Counted from the first letter of the stretch, positions 24,701-36,084 are shown. The stretch: 64,000 nt of DNA from Absidia repens (GCA_002105175.1 MCGE01000025.1:62001-126000); one strand, 5' to 3'. Notes: a model not told the origin generated them from the sequence alone. Program-made: numbers and translations.

Positions 24701-25746
24701 CCCGATCTCGAAGGCATTGAACCTACAACAATCACCGGCAACATCGACTTTGAAAATATCACCTTTGCTTATCCTGCTCGTCCCAATGTCCCCATTTTCA
24801 ACGGTGAATTCACTATGCATGGCAAAGCCAATACCACCATTGCGCTTGTTGGTAAGCATATAAAATAAAAAAAAAATAGAAAGAATTAGCCAAGATTTCA
24901 TACTCACTTTTTGTTTTAAATGCTCAGGTCCATCTGGGTGCGGTAAAAGCACAACCATTGGTATGCTTGAACGTTGGTATGATCCTCTCAGTGGTACCGT
25001 GCGCGTGGATGATCACAATGTGAACAAGTACAGTCTCAGCAATCTCCGCAGCCATATGGCGTTGGTTGGCCAAGAACCCATTTTGTTTGATCTCTCGATT
25101 GGTGACAATATTCGATACGGTGTTGACGAAAGCAAAAATGTCACTCAAGAAGAAGTAGAAGAAGCTTGCAAATCATCCAACATCCACAACTTTATTACTA
25201 GTTTACCTCAAGGTTATGATACTCGCGTCGGTGACAAAGGAAGTAAGTTGATAAAACAATTAAATGAACGGTACCTACTTGGATAACGACGATTTTCAAT
25301 ATACTGATCCATCTTTCTTTTTTTTTATCTTTAATTAGGCCAACTGTCTGGTGGTCAGAAACAACGTATTGCTATTGCACGCGCACTGATTCGTAAGCCC
25401 AAGATTCTTTTACTGGATGAAGCTACTTCTGCATTGGATAGTGAATCCGAAAAGTTGGTACAGGCTGCTATCGATAACATTCTTGACGAAAAGGACAGTG
25501 GTCGAACAACTATCACCATTGCACATAGACTCTCCACTATTCAGAACGCTGATGTCATTCTTGTGATGTAAGTGTACAAAATGATCATAATGATACATTG
25601 ATATTTGTTACTGACTGACTGATGCATATATTTATACTTTTAGTAAGGATGGACGGGTGATTGAACAAGGCTCTCACTTTGAACTTCTGAAGCTCAATGG
25701 CGTCTACTCGGATTTGGTACATCAACAATCTCTCTCCGCAAACTAG
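21179..25746 (+). CDS. Full-size ABCB (P-glycoprotein/MDR-type) transporter
   Basis: ATP-driven exporter with two transmembrane domains and two nucleotide-binding domains, about 1,320 residues over eight exons. Translation starts at ATG 21179 ([10 protein letters not shown]); the frame opens two codons earlier on a TTG only. NBD1 has Walker [10 protein letters not shown] (about 22732), signature [14 protein letters not shown] and [12 protein letters not shown] across an intron. NBD2 has GPSGCGKST (about 24930), [15 protein letters not shown] and [15 protein letters not shown]. The H-loop IAHRLSTI is present in both. Both sites look catalytically complete. A charged linker rich in Gln/Lys separates the halves. 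The family covers multidrug efflux and a-factor-type pheromone export (Ste6). Substrate cannot be read from sequence. It sits alone, with RAD51 1.1 kb downstream in the same direction. Confidence 0.95.
21689..21718. repeat. (AC)n microsatellite in ABC transporter intron 1
   Basis: About 15 AC dinucleotides just inside the first intron of the transporter. Confidence 0.85.
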
Positions 25747-26033
25747 TCAAAGGTTATAAAACTTAGTTTATATCTACACATATTCCCCCTAGTTTAAAAT
25801 TTATTTGCATTTTTATTTTGCTTGCTGTGGTATTGATTTGTTCATTTTTTCTCTCCTCGCTTTAATTACCTGTACTTTTTATTCCTTTTAGATCTACTAC
25901 AAAATCATATCATGACTCCTTTTTTATTATTTTTACTTCTATTATCATTTTGTCTTGATGTAATATATCATACAATCACTCCACCTATGAATATCAATTA
26001 GATTTACATTTCTACATTTCTACATATTTTACA

Positions 26034-26039
26034 AATAAA
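26034..26039 (+). terminator. Polyadenylation signal of ABC transporter
   Basis: AATAAA about 290 nt after the stop, following a T-rich 3' flank. Confidence 0.5.
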
Positions 26040-26867
26040 CTGGAACATCAAACATACAATACAGATCATTTTGACAAGAAAAAAAAAAGAAAATATCGAA
26101 TGTTCAGTAAAGGTATACTCTGGGCTAACGAATTGACCTGGAGGTTGCTGGGTGAATTGGCAGGTGTTTTATTTTGTTCTGTGTTTCAATGTTGGAATAA
26201 TATTTTTTCGGATATAAAGGTTAGGCATGAATCTTGGGAAGGATACATTTGTAAAAATTTATAAGGGTAAGATACACTCTTTTTGGAAGGGAAAGGGGGA
26301 AGGCGTGGGGTAGGAGCCGGGAACGAATGCTTAAATTTGTGTAAAATAATCACATCTCTTGGAACAGCCCTATAGCTATGACAAGTTGTGGGCGATTTTT
26401 AAGATGAAACTGCCTGTGCCGATTAGATCTCAGTGTAGGGTAGCCCAAATATTCCATGGGTATACTCTCGTCAACGTAAAACGTGGTCTGCACCTATCTT
26501 CAGTTTGAGAGTCAAAACCATGCTATTTCTACGTCTTAAATGGGATAATTTTATTCTTCAACTAGTAATAGGTTATCTTCCTTTACAGCTTGGTATCATG
26601 TCGGCGTGCTCTGCAAAAAGTCTGGACACCGCAAACCAGGAACACGCGGAGTATAAAATGTATTAAGAGACGCGTCGGGCGCAGTGCGGCGATTAGTTTC
26701 TAATTTTTCTTGGGAATATATCTTGCCCTGTCCCTCTTTCCTTTTTTTTTTTTTCTTTTTTTTTTTTTTTTAAAAAAAAAGAAATCCTTCAATTACATTA
26801 CCCAAACTTGAACACTTATCGCTCTGTGCTTTATTTACCCCCTCCTTTGTTATTTTTATAAAAAAAC
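26040..26867. promoter_or_regulatory. Spacer and RAD51 promoter region
   Basis: No gene recognised. The last 200 bp hold an ACGCGT box and a second ACGCGG, then a long T-rich tract at about 26741-26770, then the RAD51 start. CG-rich motifs stand out against the AT-rich surroundings. Confidence 0.5.
26670..26675. promoter_or_regulatory. MluI cell-cycle box (MCB) upstream of RAD51
   Basis: ACGCGT inside the 8-bp palindrome GACGCGTC, about 195 bp before the RAD51 ATG. MCB sites bind MBF-type complexes in fungi, and RAD51 is a known MBF-type target in yeasts. Function here is inferred. Confidence 0.5.
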
Positions 26868-28375
26868 ATGTCGCAAGGAAGTGTAGAAGATGACGATGGT
26901 GAATATGGCCCACTTCTTATTTCAGCTCTTGAGGTACGAAATCAAATCAATCTCACTTTATGTTTACAAGTAGAGAAATCTTTTTTTTTTTTTCTATATT
27001 CATCAATTTACTATGTTGTAGGGAAACGGCGGTATATCAGCAGGCGACACCAAAAAGTTGAAGGAAGCAGGCTTTTTCACGGCGGAATCGATAGCCTATG
27101 CACCGAAGAAGGCATTGCTTGCTATCAAAGGGATCTCAGAAACAAAAGCTGATAAACTTCTTGCAGAAGGTAAGGGAAAAAATATATGCATGACATTACT
27201 TGCATCATGAAACATTTCATTGATATCTCGTTACTCATATAGCTTTTCTTCTGTTCTCCTGTAGCTTCGAAGGTGGTGGCACTGGGATTCACAACAGCTA
27301 TGGAGGTACATACTCGGCGGCAGGAAATCGTCACCATCACAACTGGAAGCAAAGAATTAGATCGCGCCTTAGGTGGGGGCATTGAAACTGGTTCCATTAC
27401 GGAGATATTTGGTGAATTCAGAACAGGGAAATCACAACTGTGCCACATGCTGTCGGTAACAGGCCAACTACCGGTATCTGTCGGGGGCGGTCAAGGCAAA
27501 TGCCTTTATATTGATAGTGAAGGTACGTTCCGTCCCTCTCGTGTCCTATCTATTGCTCAAAGGTAAAATGAAAAATAATACAATTGACAAATGCTGCATA
27601 ACAATGACTAATATGATTTCATTCATAATTCCTGTTTTAATCATCTTGGAATTTATAGGTTTTCTTTGAACGGAGAAGAAACACTGGACAATATTGCATA
27701 TGCTCGGGCTTATAATACAGATCACCAAACATCCTTATTAGTTCAAGCCGCTGCCATGATGTCGGAAGCTAGGTAAACGAAAACAGGCAACATGCTGTAG
27801 GGGAAAGGACAAGAGGGGGGCGACTCTGTGTTCGTCGGGAGAGATAAGCATCTTTTTGTTACTATTCAATGGAAAAAACGACTAACTTGTCAATTTGTAT
27901 TTCCGGTTTCTATTCAGGTTTTCGTTATTGATTGTCGACAGTGCTATGGCATTATACCGTACTGATTATGCTGGACGTGGAGAACTAGCTGCAAGACAAA
28001 CGCATTTGGCTCAATTCCTACGACAATTACAAAGATTGGCTGACGAGGTAAGGCTACTAGATGAAAATATACAAGAGGATCCTTCTGAATCCAGCTCATC
28101 ATATTTTGTTTGTCTTATCTACATAGTTTGGCGTGGCGGTTGTGATCACCAATCAAGTGGTCGCTCAAGTAGATGGTGGAGCCTCTATGTTTAATCCCGA
28201 TCCCAAGAAACCTGCCGGTGGTAACATCATCGCTCATGCCTCTTGTACACGCCTCTACCTCAGAAAAGGCCGCGGTGAAAACCGTATTTGCAAAGTATAT
28301 GACTCGCCTTCCCTGCCCGAAAATGAATGCACGTTCTCTATTATGGAAGACGGTATATCTGATGCTGTTGAATAG
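26868..28375 (+). CDS. RAD51: DNA repair recombinase RAD51
   Basis: Strand-exchange recombinase of homologous recombination. Six exons give a normal-sized protein of about 340 residues: a helix-hairpin-helix N-domain ([36 protein letters not shown]), [20 protein letters not shown], Walker [21 protein letters not shown], Walker [17 protein letters not shown], the GRGELAARQ and [20 protein letters not shown] segments, and [13 protein letters not shown]. The last residues are GISDAVE. The start is the only ATG at the head of exon 1 ([14 protein letters not shown]). All core motifs distinguish it from RAD55/57-type paralogues and it has no meiotic DMC1-specific tail that I can identify. An MCB box lies upstream. 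The ZGRF1-like helicase 14 kb away belongs to the same pathway. Confidence 0.97.
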
Positions 28376-28607
28376 ATTAGAACATCCCCTACAATATCCT
28401 TAGTTAGTATCCATTTTTTTTATCATATTTTTCTACATTACTTTGTATAACGATATGAAATGATGCCCCATTTGTCATTCGTGCTTGTTGTCCATCCATC
28501 AATTCACTTGTCCACATTTTATACATACATCCCATTCGCACACTTTATACATATATAATCAATGCTGTAGTTTATTTTATAATATTTATTATATTTTTTT
28601 TTTAAAT

Positions 28608-28613
28608 AATAAA
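28608..28613 (+). terminator. Polyadenylation signal of RAD51
   Basis: AATAAA about 230 nt after the RAD51 stop, in a T/A-rich stretch and just before repeat D1. Confidence 0.5.
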
Positions 28614-28683
28614 CGTTCTGGCGCTCCGCTGGAGCAGCTTTCGGAAATCTTTCGATTTATTGGGTGTCACAGTTTTTTACTAA

Positions 28684-28770
28684 GGTGTGGGTTTTGATGG
28701 GATAGGATTAAAGCCTCCGTCATTTCGCACTATGTTGGGCAGCCTCTTGGGGCCCAACCGTCGTGCTCAG
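28684..28770 (+). repeat. Dispersed repeat D, copy D1
   Basis: GTGTGGGTTTTGATGGGATA followed by AGCCTCCGTCATTTCGCACT. Related stretches are at 29930-30010, 35180-35250 and 55903-55965, all on the + strand and downstream of + strand genes. Confidence 0.55.
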
Positions 28771-29049
28771 CGCGTCGTCAATGGGTTTTTTTGTGTGCTG
28801 AAATAATAGCTTACTTGGAAGGCGTCAGAGAGATTAGAGCTTGATTATGTAGGGGTTGAAACTGCCTTTCCACTGGAAGATAAAACGAATTTTGCACTAT
28901 GGTAATTATGGCGATTGCCCCTTCATTTAATTTTTATTAATTTTTTGACATAAAAAAAAAGCTGGATGATTCAGGCTCCGCATTTTGCTTTCCCATTTTT
29001 TTTTTTTTACCACTCTTTTTCTTCCTTTTTTATTTTTTTTTCCTTCATG

Positions 29050-29420
29050 ATAGACTGAATGATATGATGACAAGGCTCATTGGGGTACTGGTGATCTAGG
29101 ATTAGTGTTAGAATTTGAATTAGGGGCGTTTTGAAAAACACAAAAGTCAAACATCATGGGGAAACTCTTTCATTTTGGATGTAGGATCTGAAGGCACCAT
29201 TAGATTAACCTGCATCTCACGGTGAGCGTTATGGTACCGTCATTAGTTTAGTTTTGTGTTAGTTTGTTGTAGTTTGTATCTACATCTGAATAAAATATAG
29301 CTTGTCTCTACTCATTATTAGTCTCTGTCCCATGCGTTTCCATTGTTTGTTTTATGAAATGTGTCTACATGTGCGTCAAAAAAACAGGCGTGTGTGTGTG
29401 TATGTGTATGTGAAAAATGG
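29050..29420 (+). repeat. Variant A repeat, copy A5
   Basis: Shares TTAGAATTTGAATTAGGGGC, CATCATGGGGAAACTCTTTC, ATTTTGGAT and CTACATCTGAATAAAATA with other copies. It is closest to 56125-56480, with which it also shares the preceding D module and a following TACATGTGCG/TACATGCGCG stretch. Confidence 0.6.
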
Positions 29421-29929
29421 ACGGAGTATTAGAGCGGTTTCTTCCACCACCTCATGTGCATTGTATATATTCTCGCGTAGAAAAGAAGAACATGTTTGTG
29501 CTTGTGTGAAAAAAAGGTCACTACAGAATATTTTGTTGTTGTACCTTCTGTAATTTCGCACTTTAATGGGTTATATAGGCAGTAATGGTCTTATTTGTGT
29601 AACTATAACTCATTCTCATCGGATTTCCAGCAAAACACGATGGTCATTTCAAATTCTCAAAACTTTACAGAAATATCCCTCCCCGCTATTTTCCCGAAAG
29701 TGAGCACACACTACGCCCAGATATACGCCCAAAATGACAAAATTCTTCTCAAATCGACCCTGGATCAATATAGGAACGATGGAGATTCGTTATGGATCAT
29801 TTTTATCAATCAGGAATTGCTTTTTCGCTCAAGTTGACAATTTGAGTTTTCAAAAAGAAAAAAGAAATGTGGAGACGGTGGGGTTATAGATTAGAACTGA
29901 TGGGAAAGGATTAACGAAAATTCGATTTA
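29421..29929. other. Spacer, no gene recognised
   Basis: One 66-codon frame opens at an ATG near 29640 (MVISNSQNFTEISLPAIFPK), with no recognisable similarity, splice context or neighbours to support it. I treat it as non-coding. Confidence 0.45.
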
Positions 29930-30010
29930 GGGGTGTTGATGAAGTGGGGATTAGATGACTCTGTCATTTTACGCTACATTCGCTTCCAACTGTCTTTGCT
30001 CAGCACTATC
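29930..30010 (+). repeat. Dispersed repeat D, copy D2
   Basis: GAAGTGGGGATTAGATGACT then CTGTCATTTTACGCTACATT, resembling D1 (CCTCCGTCATTTCGCACTAT). It is more diverged than D1, D3 and D4. Confidence 0.4.
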
Positions 30011-30243
30011 TGAAAAAAAAAAAAGGAATTCAAAGATAGGGAATGATTTATTTGCGAAGTGGCTAAGAAAAAATAAAAGCTAAAGTTCCTGTAATTGAGC
30101 TTTCTGGTAGTCCATTTTCTTTTTCATATACAAATATATTTTTTATTATATTCTATCTATTGTAAAGGGGAGCGGTTGCAATGATAAGTGACGGTGAGAG
30201 TGAATGGTTAGACGATGAAGATAAGGAAGGGGTTTGGGTAAAA

Positions 30244-30279
<36 letters not shown>

Positions 30280-30914
30280 GGGAGGTAGAATTCACTATCT
30301 AATTGCTATAATGAGGGGTAGCTGGTACCATGTCCATCGTTTCCCCAGTTGTTGTCGTGACTTGTTTTATTAATGGGATATATCCAATGGATACGTTGTC
30401 CGCATGAGTCAGTTTTGATTTGGCATGATAATATGTGAGGGTCGTTGATCACTATTTTGATGGTAATTATCAATAATAAATACAATAAATTCCAAATACG
30501 CTTTCGTTGCCTTTTTTTTTTCTTACCTTCCAATAAATTGAGATAAATTACTTGAATATGAAGGATGCAGACAGTGACCTAGGATATATAAATAGACCAT
30601 GTGAGACCAATATTATGTTTTGCAGATGCACTTGAATAGCGTCCAGTTATGTGTCCATCCAAATCACCAAGCTTCATACTATAGTAATACAAAAACAGAG
30701 TCAGTAGTTTTCTTGAAAAAAAAAGGCAATATCAGAATTCAAACACACATCAATTGAAATTTCATATAGTACCTGAGTTTTTCAATAACGTAGCAATGTA
30801 TTGCCAGAAACAGGGCAAAGTTAGCATGTGAATTTCGTAAGTGACAGATATATCCGAGTTTTATTGAAGGAAGGTAAAGGTGAAGGAGATGAAGGAGGAG
30901 CGTAATCTAAGTAT
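30011..30914. other. Spacer / 3' flank of LENG1-like gene
   Basis: No gene recognised. Contains a 27-nt A run at about 30247-30274 and AT-rich sequence. The right part should hold the 3' untranslated region of the minus-strand LENG1-like gene. Confidence 0.5.
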
Positions 30915-32154
30915 TCAGTCGTATCGCCGTCTTTTTGACCTCTGGGATTGATGAGCATCACTAGTTTCTTGTCGGTTATATTGAGAATTGTATTGGTGAT
31001 GTCTTGAGTCGTGCTGTGTATTCTGAGTATCACCATATATCACTGAGTGTGTTCGTAACCGTTCTGCCTTTTCCCGTTCCCTGCGTTGAGCCCTTAATTC
31101 CTCAATGGATGGTGTTTTCGTTTTTTGCCGAGACTGACGTTTTGATGACTTTGATGATTTTGATTTTGATGATTTTAATTCATGGTGGTGTCGATGGTGA
31201 TAATGATCTGATTGGCGTGACTCCTTTTCTTCCTTGTCAAGTTGAGATCTGATAATGGCCAATGGGTCGCTTTCAAGGGTGATGGGTGATCGTCGGTATC
31301 TATATTTAAGAAAAAAATAAATAGGGGGAAAAGGGTGTTAATATTCATGTCCAACGAAAGATCATTTTAACTTTCAAATTACCGTTTTTGTCCATCCTTG
31401 TCGTGTTTTGATTTGATATATGGTTTCGTAAGGTGATCGTCCGAGTATTTGGTCAGTTCGTTTTTGGCATACCAAGGGGCTTCTTCATCTAGTTTGAGAG
31501 AAGGTGAAATATAATAAAAAAGTCAATCAATAATTGCCCTTGTTCCACGAGAACTTTCATTTCATACCTTTTGATCCTTTGTCCAAATACATCGTGAATT
31601 GTTTGTCCAATTTATCCTTTTCAGCCTTTTTTTCAGCCACCACCTCCTCATTTTGCGAAGCTGCCTAAACATACAAAAAAAAAAAAAAAAAAAAAAAAAG
31701 GAAAAACCATAGTTAAGTAAAAGTTATAGACAAAAATAACAATCCTAATTTTACCTTTTCTGCTTCAGCAAACAAGTGTATATGGCCAGAGACAAGATCT
31801 TTCTTGACAAGTTGATGTTCATCTTGGCCATGAAGTTGGTTTTTCGCAGCTCGTTGTCGAAGTAATTGCAGTCGTGCTTCACTATCCTAACAAAAATACA
31901 AATATACAAAGTGACGTTTTAGCTTTAAGTAATATGTATTATATGTTTGTATTTATTTTGACTTACAGCTATAAGCGCCCTTTTGTCTATGGTATCTTGT
32001 TGTTCCTTGGCTTTCGCTTCGTCCTTTCGCACCTTTTCAATATTCTTTTTATTATAGACATGCCAACTATTTAAAAAACGGAGAAAAATAAGTATGATAT
32101 ACATAGTCCATAAAAAGGATAGAAAAGATACCTTTTATGTGGTAAAATATTCAT
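30915..32154 (-). CDS. LENG1-like CIR_N-domain protein
   Basis: The coding part of the first exon is only 23 nt (32154-32132, MNILPHKR). It joins in phase to WHVYNKKNIEKVRKDEAKAKEQQ, the Cir_N domain (N-terminal domain of CIR/Cwc25-type proteins) in the MNILPxKxWHV form that marks LENG1 homologues. Later exons are Lys/Glu-rich and coiled-coil-like (EARLQLLRQRAAKNQ, VAEKKAEKDKLDKQF), then DEEAPWYAKNELTKY, DPLAIIRSQLDKEEKE and a basic Ser/Lys/Arg/His tail ending RSQRSKRRRYD. Cir_N proteins are associated with spliceosomes and transcription corepressors. LENG1 itself is poorly characterised. Probably nuclear. The gene is divergent from the NDT80-like gene with a 453-bp shared promoter. Confidence 0.8.
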
Positions 32155-32607
32155 CGTTGAAATTAATAGTAGTGTGCTGAGTAAAGAGGAAAAAGAAAAA
32201 AAATTGAAAAAAAAACCTAGAGAACAACGTTTCAAAATCATTCCCCAAATCAAATTCACGCTCCGCCGCCAATCATCGCATGAAGTGTCCACTGTGATCA
32301 ACTGGCATGATGATCGCAATGGGCGTTTAGGTCATTGTTGGTCATGTTACATTTTTTATCTCCTGAAAAAAACCAGTACCAATTTGTTTATTTACTCCCC
32401 CTTCATCCCTCCAATCCAACCCCTCCCCCCCAAAAAACAAACCTGCTTTTTTGTGTACTATTTAAATGTTTTCTTTGTCTCTAGTTCATTTCTCTCTCTC
32501 TCTCTCGCTTTCTCTCTCCTTCTCTCTTTTTGTTTCTCTCGTATTCACACACACCATTTATCCTCTATTCTTTTTTTCTATATATTTGTTTCATTGTACT
32601 ACTTAAC
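32155..32607. promoter_or_regulatory. Divergent promoter, LENG1-like / NDT80-like
   Basis: Shared 453-bp upstream region. It contains an inverted CCAAT context (CGCCGCCAATCATCG near 32265) and a CT-rich tract at about 32491-32530 just before the NDT80-like ATG, a common feature near fungal transcription starts. Confidence 0.5.
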
Positions 32608-34631
32608 ATGAACAAAGTCCAACGTGAATTGGCTACCAATCATCAACGCGCCCATTCAATGCCAGCCGGATCGTTTTACAATAGGTAAGAAAAAGAATAG
32701 AAAAAAGGGGGTAAGAATTGTCACGTTTATCACTTACTCACTTGTATATTTTATTCGTGATACGTTTTATTAATTATATAGTGGTCAATTGCATCAGCAA
32801 AAGGAGGATGACTTCCCTGTAATAAGCTCCAATAAACGACGACACCCAAGTAACATGACGGACTCCCTGTTTTTTGGTATGACTCAAATACATCTTCCTA
32901 TCTATCAGCAAAACCAGTCAAGCCTGTAAGTTGAAAAATACCACTATCTATCATTAATTTCAACCACGTGTTCTTATTGTTATATTTTTATATTCTATTG
33001 TTTGTAGATGCCAAGTTGAGCTTCGATGTAAAGTGGACCGTGGTTTCTTCTTATGCGATCAACATTGGACCTGCTATCGACGCAACTACTTCCAGCTTAC
33101 TACGGCCTTCACAACCCATTGTGACGAAAATCAAGTGTTTTACATTCAAAATGGTCAAAATCCTTCCGGCGAATCTACCTCTGGCAGTGACAGGTCAAAC
33201 AATTCCTTGATACCAATTGAAGCTTTTTACATTCAGTTATCTGCGGCAACTTCTGATGTCAATCAACGTGTAGAACTGATTCAACTAACTGCGAAGCGGG
33301 ATAAAGGCCCTCAGCAAATACCTTCCATGCTTCCTATTCAGCCTGGTGATGGTCTTCTTTTACAATATCCTCACGACAACTCCCAACGCACCGTCACATA
33401 CGAACGACTTCAATTCAAATCGGCTACTGCAAACAATGGCAAAAAACGCGCAACACAACAGTATTTTTATCTGACAACTCAACTTATTGCGCAAGATGCC
33501 AATCACTGCCAACATGTTATTGCTTCCAGCCAATCAAGTCCATTGGTTGTTCGCGGAAGAAGTCCCGGCCATTATGCTGACACTGACCAACGTCTCCAAC
33601 ATCATACCTCTCAACTAACAAAGCCTGCAACAAAAACAAAACGAAAACGAAACAATAGTGGAGGCGAAAAATACAACAAAGGAAGTCATGGATCTCATCA
33701 AACAACAGCTGAAAAGGAAATACATGCTCCCGTCCCACCATCACCTTCATCATTATCACCTATTCCAATGTCAATCGCACCCAACGCGGATTCAACTTCA
33801 GTATCAATGCCAAACAGCAACAGCGCGCCATCCTTTATCCAGCATGAAACACCACATAGTCATCAGTACCCATGCAATTCGTCCGTTTCTACAAATTCAA
33901 CATCTCCAGCATTATCTTCAACCCCACCACCATTACCACTCCAAACTGCTCCGACAAAAGAATTTCTTCCTTCAGTCTCTTCTTCGTCAATCTCACCTTT
34001 ATCGACTCATCCGTCTTCTGCAATAATGACACCAACCATCCCCAGTGATGCCTCAACTTCTTCCATGTTTTATATGAATGGACCCCCGCCTGCTTTCAAC
34101 CCGCATGGACGCTCATTTAGCGCCAATGATTCGGTATGGCGCTTACAACAACGGCAGCATTATCATTATCCACCCACCCAACAACAGCAACATCAACATC
34201 AACAGCAGCAACAGCAACAGCAGCACCAACAGGTGAATGACGCTTGGAGTGGCATGCATATGATGACTCCTTCGTGGATGGAAAGACAACGAACAGAATC
34301 TGCCGCCACGTTTGGCTCGTATATGACTGCGGATGAATCAGTCATCTCACCTCGATCATCATATGCTCGTGCTGAATTCTCATCACCACCATCTACCACC
34401 AACACTACACGCCGTTTAGACACCCAATCCATGACACAGACCTCCCTATCCTCGGTGGGATTGCCACAACCCAGCATCAGCAACAAAAGTAGCCGCATAG
34501 ACGACAAACACACTGACATCAATAACAATGACCCTGCAGAAACCACCTATATACTTTATCCAAATACACCGTGGGATACAAGACAACAGGATCATCTGAC
34601 TGATTACAATCAAGGCGAAAATAAGCAGTAG
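32608..34631 (+). CDS. NDT80/PhoG-like transcription factor
   Basis: Three exons: 32608-32685 (MNKVQRELATNHQRAHS), about 32782-32929 and 33008-34631. The DNA-binding fold lies at residues ~75-265 and shows the family hallmarks FFLCDQHWTCYRRNYFQ, AFYIQLSA, RVELIQLTAKRDKGPQ, YLTTQLIAQ and the near-invariant VVRGRSPGHY. The rest is Ser/Pro/Thr-rich with a Gln/His tract (about 34180-34235) and no other domain. Yeast Ndt80 drives mid-meiosis, while homologues such as Vib-1/XprG/Ron1 control nutrient stress, hyphal fusion incompatibility or filamentation. Which role applies here cannot be said. A polyadenylation signal lies at 34896. Confidence 0.9.
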
Positions 34632-34895
34632 GCACCAACTCAGATTTTGGCTTTATTAGATTAAAGTTATTCTCTTTTTCTCACCCATTCCCCCCCCCTC
34701 TTCTCCCCCATTATATATTTCTCGATTGTATAGTATTATAGTAGCTTTATAGTGTATAGTTTGATTCGTCATTATCTTTTTACGCCCTTTACCTTCCTTT
34801 TTTTCCCTTCCCGTTGCTCCTCTTTCCCTCCACATCTTCCATAGTTTAAGTTTAGTTTTGTACATTGTACACAAAAAGAAGAAGAAAACCCCTTT

Positions 34896-34901
34896 AATAA
34901 A
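34896..34901 (+). terminator. Polyadenylation signal of NDT80-like gene
   Basis: AATAAA about 265 nt after the stop codon, before an A/T-rich downstream region. Confidence 0.5.
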
Positions 34902-35179
34902 GATTTTAGCTTCTTATTTTTATTATCGTATCATATTATGACATGTCTCATTGTACATATCATAGAACAGGGTAAATATTTTTGCATCACCCTTGGTTCT
35001 ACCTTGTGTTTTGATCTTTTATTGATAGCGAAGATAAAAAAAAATATGTGATAATGAATGGTGTGGATGGTGGTGAAAGGGATATTAAAAAAAAATGTGT
35101 GTGTATGTGTGTGTGGGTGGTTGCGATTCAGCACACCTATAAAAAATTGGTTTACTGAGTATCAGGGGTTGTTTGCTGA

Positions 35180-35250
35180 AGCGTGGTTTTTCATGATATT
35201 AGAACCTCCCCGTCCACGCCATTTTGCACCTTAATAGGTCCTCCCCCCCC
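35180..35250 (+). repeat. Dispersed repeat D, copy D3
   Basis: GCGTGGTTTTTCATGATATT then AGAACCTCCCCGTCCACGCC and ATTTTGCACCT, aligning with D1 and D4. It lies about 280 nt beyond the NDT80-like polyadenylation signal. Confidence 0.5.
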
Positions 35251-35364
35251 TGAGGCTAAACTGGCTTCAGTTTGTGATTCATTTTATTTTTATTACTATT
35301 ATTCCACAAGCAAAATCATGAAGTAGAAATTCTTCCCTTCTACACACACCCCAAAACAAACGAG

Positions 35365-35378
35365 CTGTATATATACAG
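35365..35378. repeat. 14-bp palindrome CTGTATATATACAG
   Basis: Perfect inverted repeat, followed by TATGTCCAGTCTAGTGAAAG. The sequence around 35376-35390 loosely resembles a Tc1/mariner-type terminus (TA then CAGT...), but no matching inverted end was found nearby. Confidence 0.25.
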
Positions 35379-35782
35379 TATGTCCAGTCTAGTGAAAGTT
35401 ACCTTAGTTCAGGTCGATTGATAAGAATTGAAGTGCAGGGAACAAATCCACATGTCATATAAAATGTTCTAAAATTGACAACCGGCCACCAGGATGTCAA
35501 GGATTTGGGGAGAGTAGTCATAGATAAGTTAAAAATCAAGTAAAAAGTGAGCTATAGCAGCGGATGGACAGACACGCAGCATGCCTAGAGCAAAATTATC
35601 ATATGATTGATCCAGTAGTAAGTAATCTTTGACGCCAAGTAGTTCCAGCGCACTGACGAAACAGAAATTGACAGGATGTGTTTGGTTGGACACTCACGAA
35701 AAAGCTACAATATCAATGGTGTTCATTATATGATGAGTCAGAGTATGAGTAATAAAACGGTATAATTTATTGAAGCGGAATT

Positions 35783-36084
35783 GGTAGATACTAAAACTAA
35801 AGGAGATGGTTTCATTGTTAACAATTAATCTAGGATCTATTTGAGTTCATGAGGAAGACTACTTTGAGGTTTGAAGAAAGGCCAATTTTATTCTAAAAGA
35901 ACAGCTATAAAAGGGGTGCTAATATATTGTACAAGGTATGAGAAAGCCTAAAGACTGGCTTTTCTTTTTTTTTTATTGAAACACAATAACGGCCAACACT
36001 AATCAAAAGATGGTGATGGTTATTAAAAGAGATCGCTTGCGTAAGACTTGACAGATACTACTGGGAATTTTTTCATTGAAGTCA
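35783..36084 (-). repeat. C module (C2, + orientation) plus inverted B modules
   Basis: 35783-35843 matches C1 in direct orientation (TTGGTAGATACTAAAACTAA, TAGGATCTATTTGAG). About 35925-36010 is an inverted B unit: its complement reads GATTAGTGTTGGCCGTTATT, GTTTCAATAAAA, GTCTTTAGGCTTTCTCATAC. It leads directly into inverted copy A3. Confidence 0.6.

Noticed and set aside
29595..29837. 80-codon frame between repeats A5 and D2
   Set aside because: Starts on TTG (an internal ATG gives 66 codons), no similarity and no splice or polyadenylation context.
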